A DNA stretch of 64,000 nt from Aplidium turbinatum (Eukaryota > Chordata > Ascidiacea > Aplousobranchia > Polyclinidae). The notes beneath the pieces are model-generated. The model was not told where the DNA came from and made no database searches. It saw nothing but the letters and a program-made list of their open reading frames with translations. Every line of letters begins with the position of its first letter. Position 1 is the stretch's first letter. Location: positions 8,631,501-8,695,500 of the forward strand of contig OU964922.1 in the NCBI GenBank assembly GCA_918807975.1, read 5' to 3'. Made by a program: the position numbers and the translations under genes. This document shows, piece by piece, positions 1 through 64,000 of this stretch.

Positions 1-1251
1 ATTACCATGTTAAAATTGCTTGAGCCACAACTAAATGTGTAAAATATAGCTAAAAAACTAGCTGTGGGCAAAGTTGCCACTTTCGGGGCAACATTGCCCA
101 GCAAAATAAAACAAAAAAATAATAATGAAAAAGATTACTTACTGATAATTTAAGTTGTTGCATGCTTTAGCACAATTAGCACATGTCTTTGCAACCCATA
201 TAAGCCATTGCAACAAGAATTACCTCCCAACAAAATTTACAACAAACAATTTTCAGCTAGCTCATGATATCTCGGCAAAGTTGTACCATTTTACCGTACC
301 CTATCTTACATTAATTGCTGCTGAAGTTGATAGAAATGTAATGTTTAGATTTGAAAACATAGCGATCTATATACACAATTACACAGGCTTTGCCAACGTG
401 CGACCTGAAGGCCCATGTAATTTTGGTTATGAACTTTTAAGCTAAATCTATTGTACATTCCTTTCAAATTATAGTTAATTGAGAATTCTACTTGCCAAAG
501 AATGATCACTGCATCTCACATCACCGCAAAACTCTTAATTTTACGTTAAACAGGGGATAAATATTTTCCTATGGCCAGTTTTGCCAGGCGCTTATTGAAT
601 TTCCAGCACAAGTGTTTAAATCTAGTCCATTAATTCCATGGTAACAATAGCACAAAGTAACTAAAAATTACACAAAATGTACACAAAGACTATATTTATT
701 AACTGACACTTGAACAATCAACTTGTACTAGCGATTTTGGCTACTAACAGATCGGCCTCCAGTCAAACTTGAAGCTGCACATTGACATGGCCTGTGTATG
801 AATATGAAGGTCGCCATGTTTTAGAATATAATCATTAATTTCAATTCAAAGGCACTAGTATATTGAATAATTTTCATGCAACAACGCTTCTACAATCTTG
901 TGTGTTTGCAATATTTTAGAAAACCATTTTTTTTTATATATTAGAAAGTTGTCAGTGCGATGAAATTTTTGTGGATTTATCGAACCAGTCTTTGTATCTT
1001 CCCAATTGATTCTAGAATAAAGCTTACCTGTCCTTGTATACGAACCTTTGCCATTGTTTTTTGTATGCTTAATCACTAAGTCGTATTTTTAAAGCCAGTA
1101 TTGTGATCCACCAGCTTTATCTTTCCTGGTTAGGTGCAACTTTTACTTTCATATCAGCATTCAATAGTTTGGGAAGTTACCAAAACACTTGATGAGTCTT
1201 GATTTTTATGTCATCACAAGTTTTACGTGAATGTTTTTGATTTGTTTGCAG
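1..1251 (+). other. Intron of the RPTP gene, left edge
   Basis: AT-rich sequence with no recognisable FN3 or other exon on either strand; the short open frames here have no domain signature. It is taken as intron because the first exon seen, at 1252, starts in phase 1 after an acceptor and cannot be a first coding exon. Confidence 0.6.

Positions 1252-64000
<62,749 letters not shown>

Noticed and set aside
155-445. 96-codon open frame near the left edge
   Set aside because: No domain, no signal-like start and no phase agreement with the RPTP exons; chance frame in AT-rich intron.

Overview
The window looks like an intron-rich, AT-rich genome of an invertebrate deuterostome. An ascidian tunicate is my best guess, from the style of the gene and repeats rather than from any decisive marker. 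Almost everything lies inside one host gene on the + strand: a receptor-type protein tyrosine phosphatase (RPTP) with a long fibronectin type III (FN3) ectodomain. The gene enters from upstream of position 1 and leaves after position 64000, so neither the signal peptide nor the final stop is in view. I could place 38 coding exons (two of them alternatives). All splice phases agree from 1252 to the right edge, giving about 2070 codons in frame.

Layout. 1252-22686: ten FN3 units. The first seven are single exons of phase 1-1; the next three are split by a phase-0 or phase-2 intron. 22687-37712: one 15 kb intron full of transposons. 37713-44243: six more FN3 units, four single-exon and two split. 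44955-45696: the juxtamembrane domain typical of R3 RPTPs, with a furin-like RSRR motif. 48444-48555: transmembrane segment and basic stop-transfer residues. 49050-51228: three tiny phase-2 exons (27, 57 and 12 nt) for the cytoplasmic linker. 51692-51779 and 52896-52977: two alternative versions of the exon that opens the phosphatase domain; by phase they must be mutually exclusive. 55271-59257: the rest of one complete phosphatase domain, with the KNRY loop, WPD loop and [10 protein letters not shown] signature intact, then a tail with two YxN motifs. 60355-60438 and 63922-64000: further acidic and proline/basic tail exons. A single catalytic domain with a tyrosine-rich tail fits the R3 group (PTPRB/PTPRJ/PTPRO/PTPRH).

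The introns show how the gene is evolving. FN3 exons and their flanking introns have been copied in blocks (exon 2 with exon 4, exon 3 with exon 7). Two further partial exon copies have decayed (16363-16523 and 44516-44572). A 29-bp minisatellite has multiplied the splice donor of a phosphatase exon eight times.

Mobile DNA is dense: a roughly 85-110 bp palindromic MITE in about 20 copies, three hAT insertions with transposase remnants or short deletion forms, a hAT-type MITE, a 3.5 kb TA-target transposon with long inverted repeats carrying nested insertions, two foldback elements with 9-bp target duplications, a 5'-truncated LINE, and several tRNA-derived SINEs. No retrovirus-like or LTR element was recognised.
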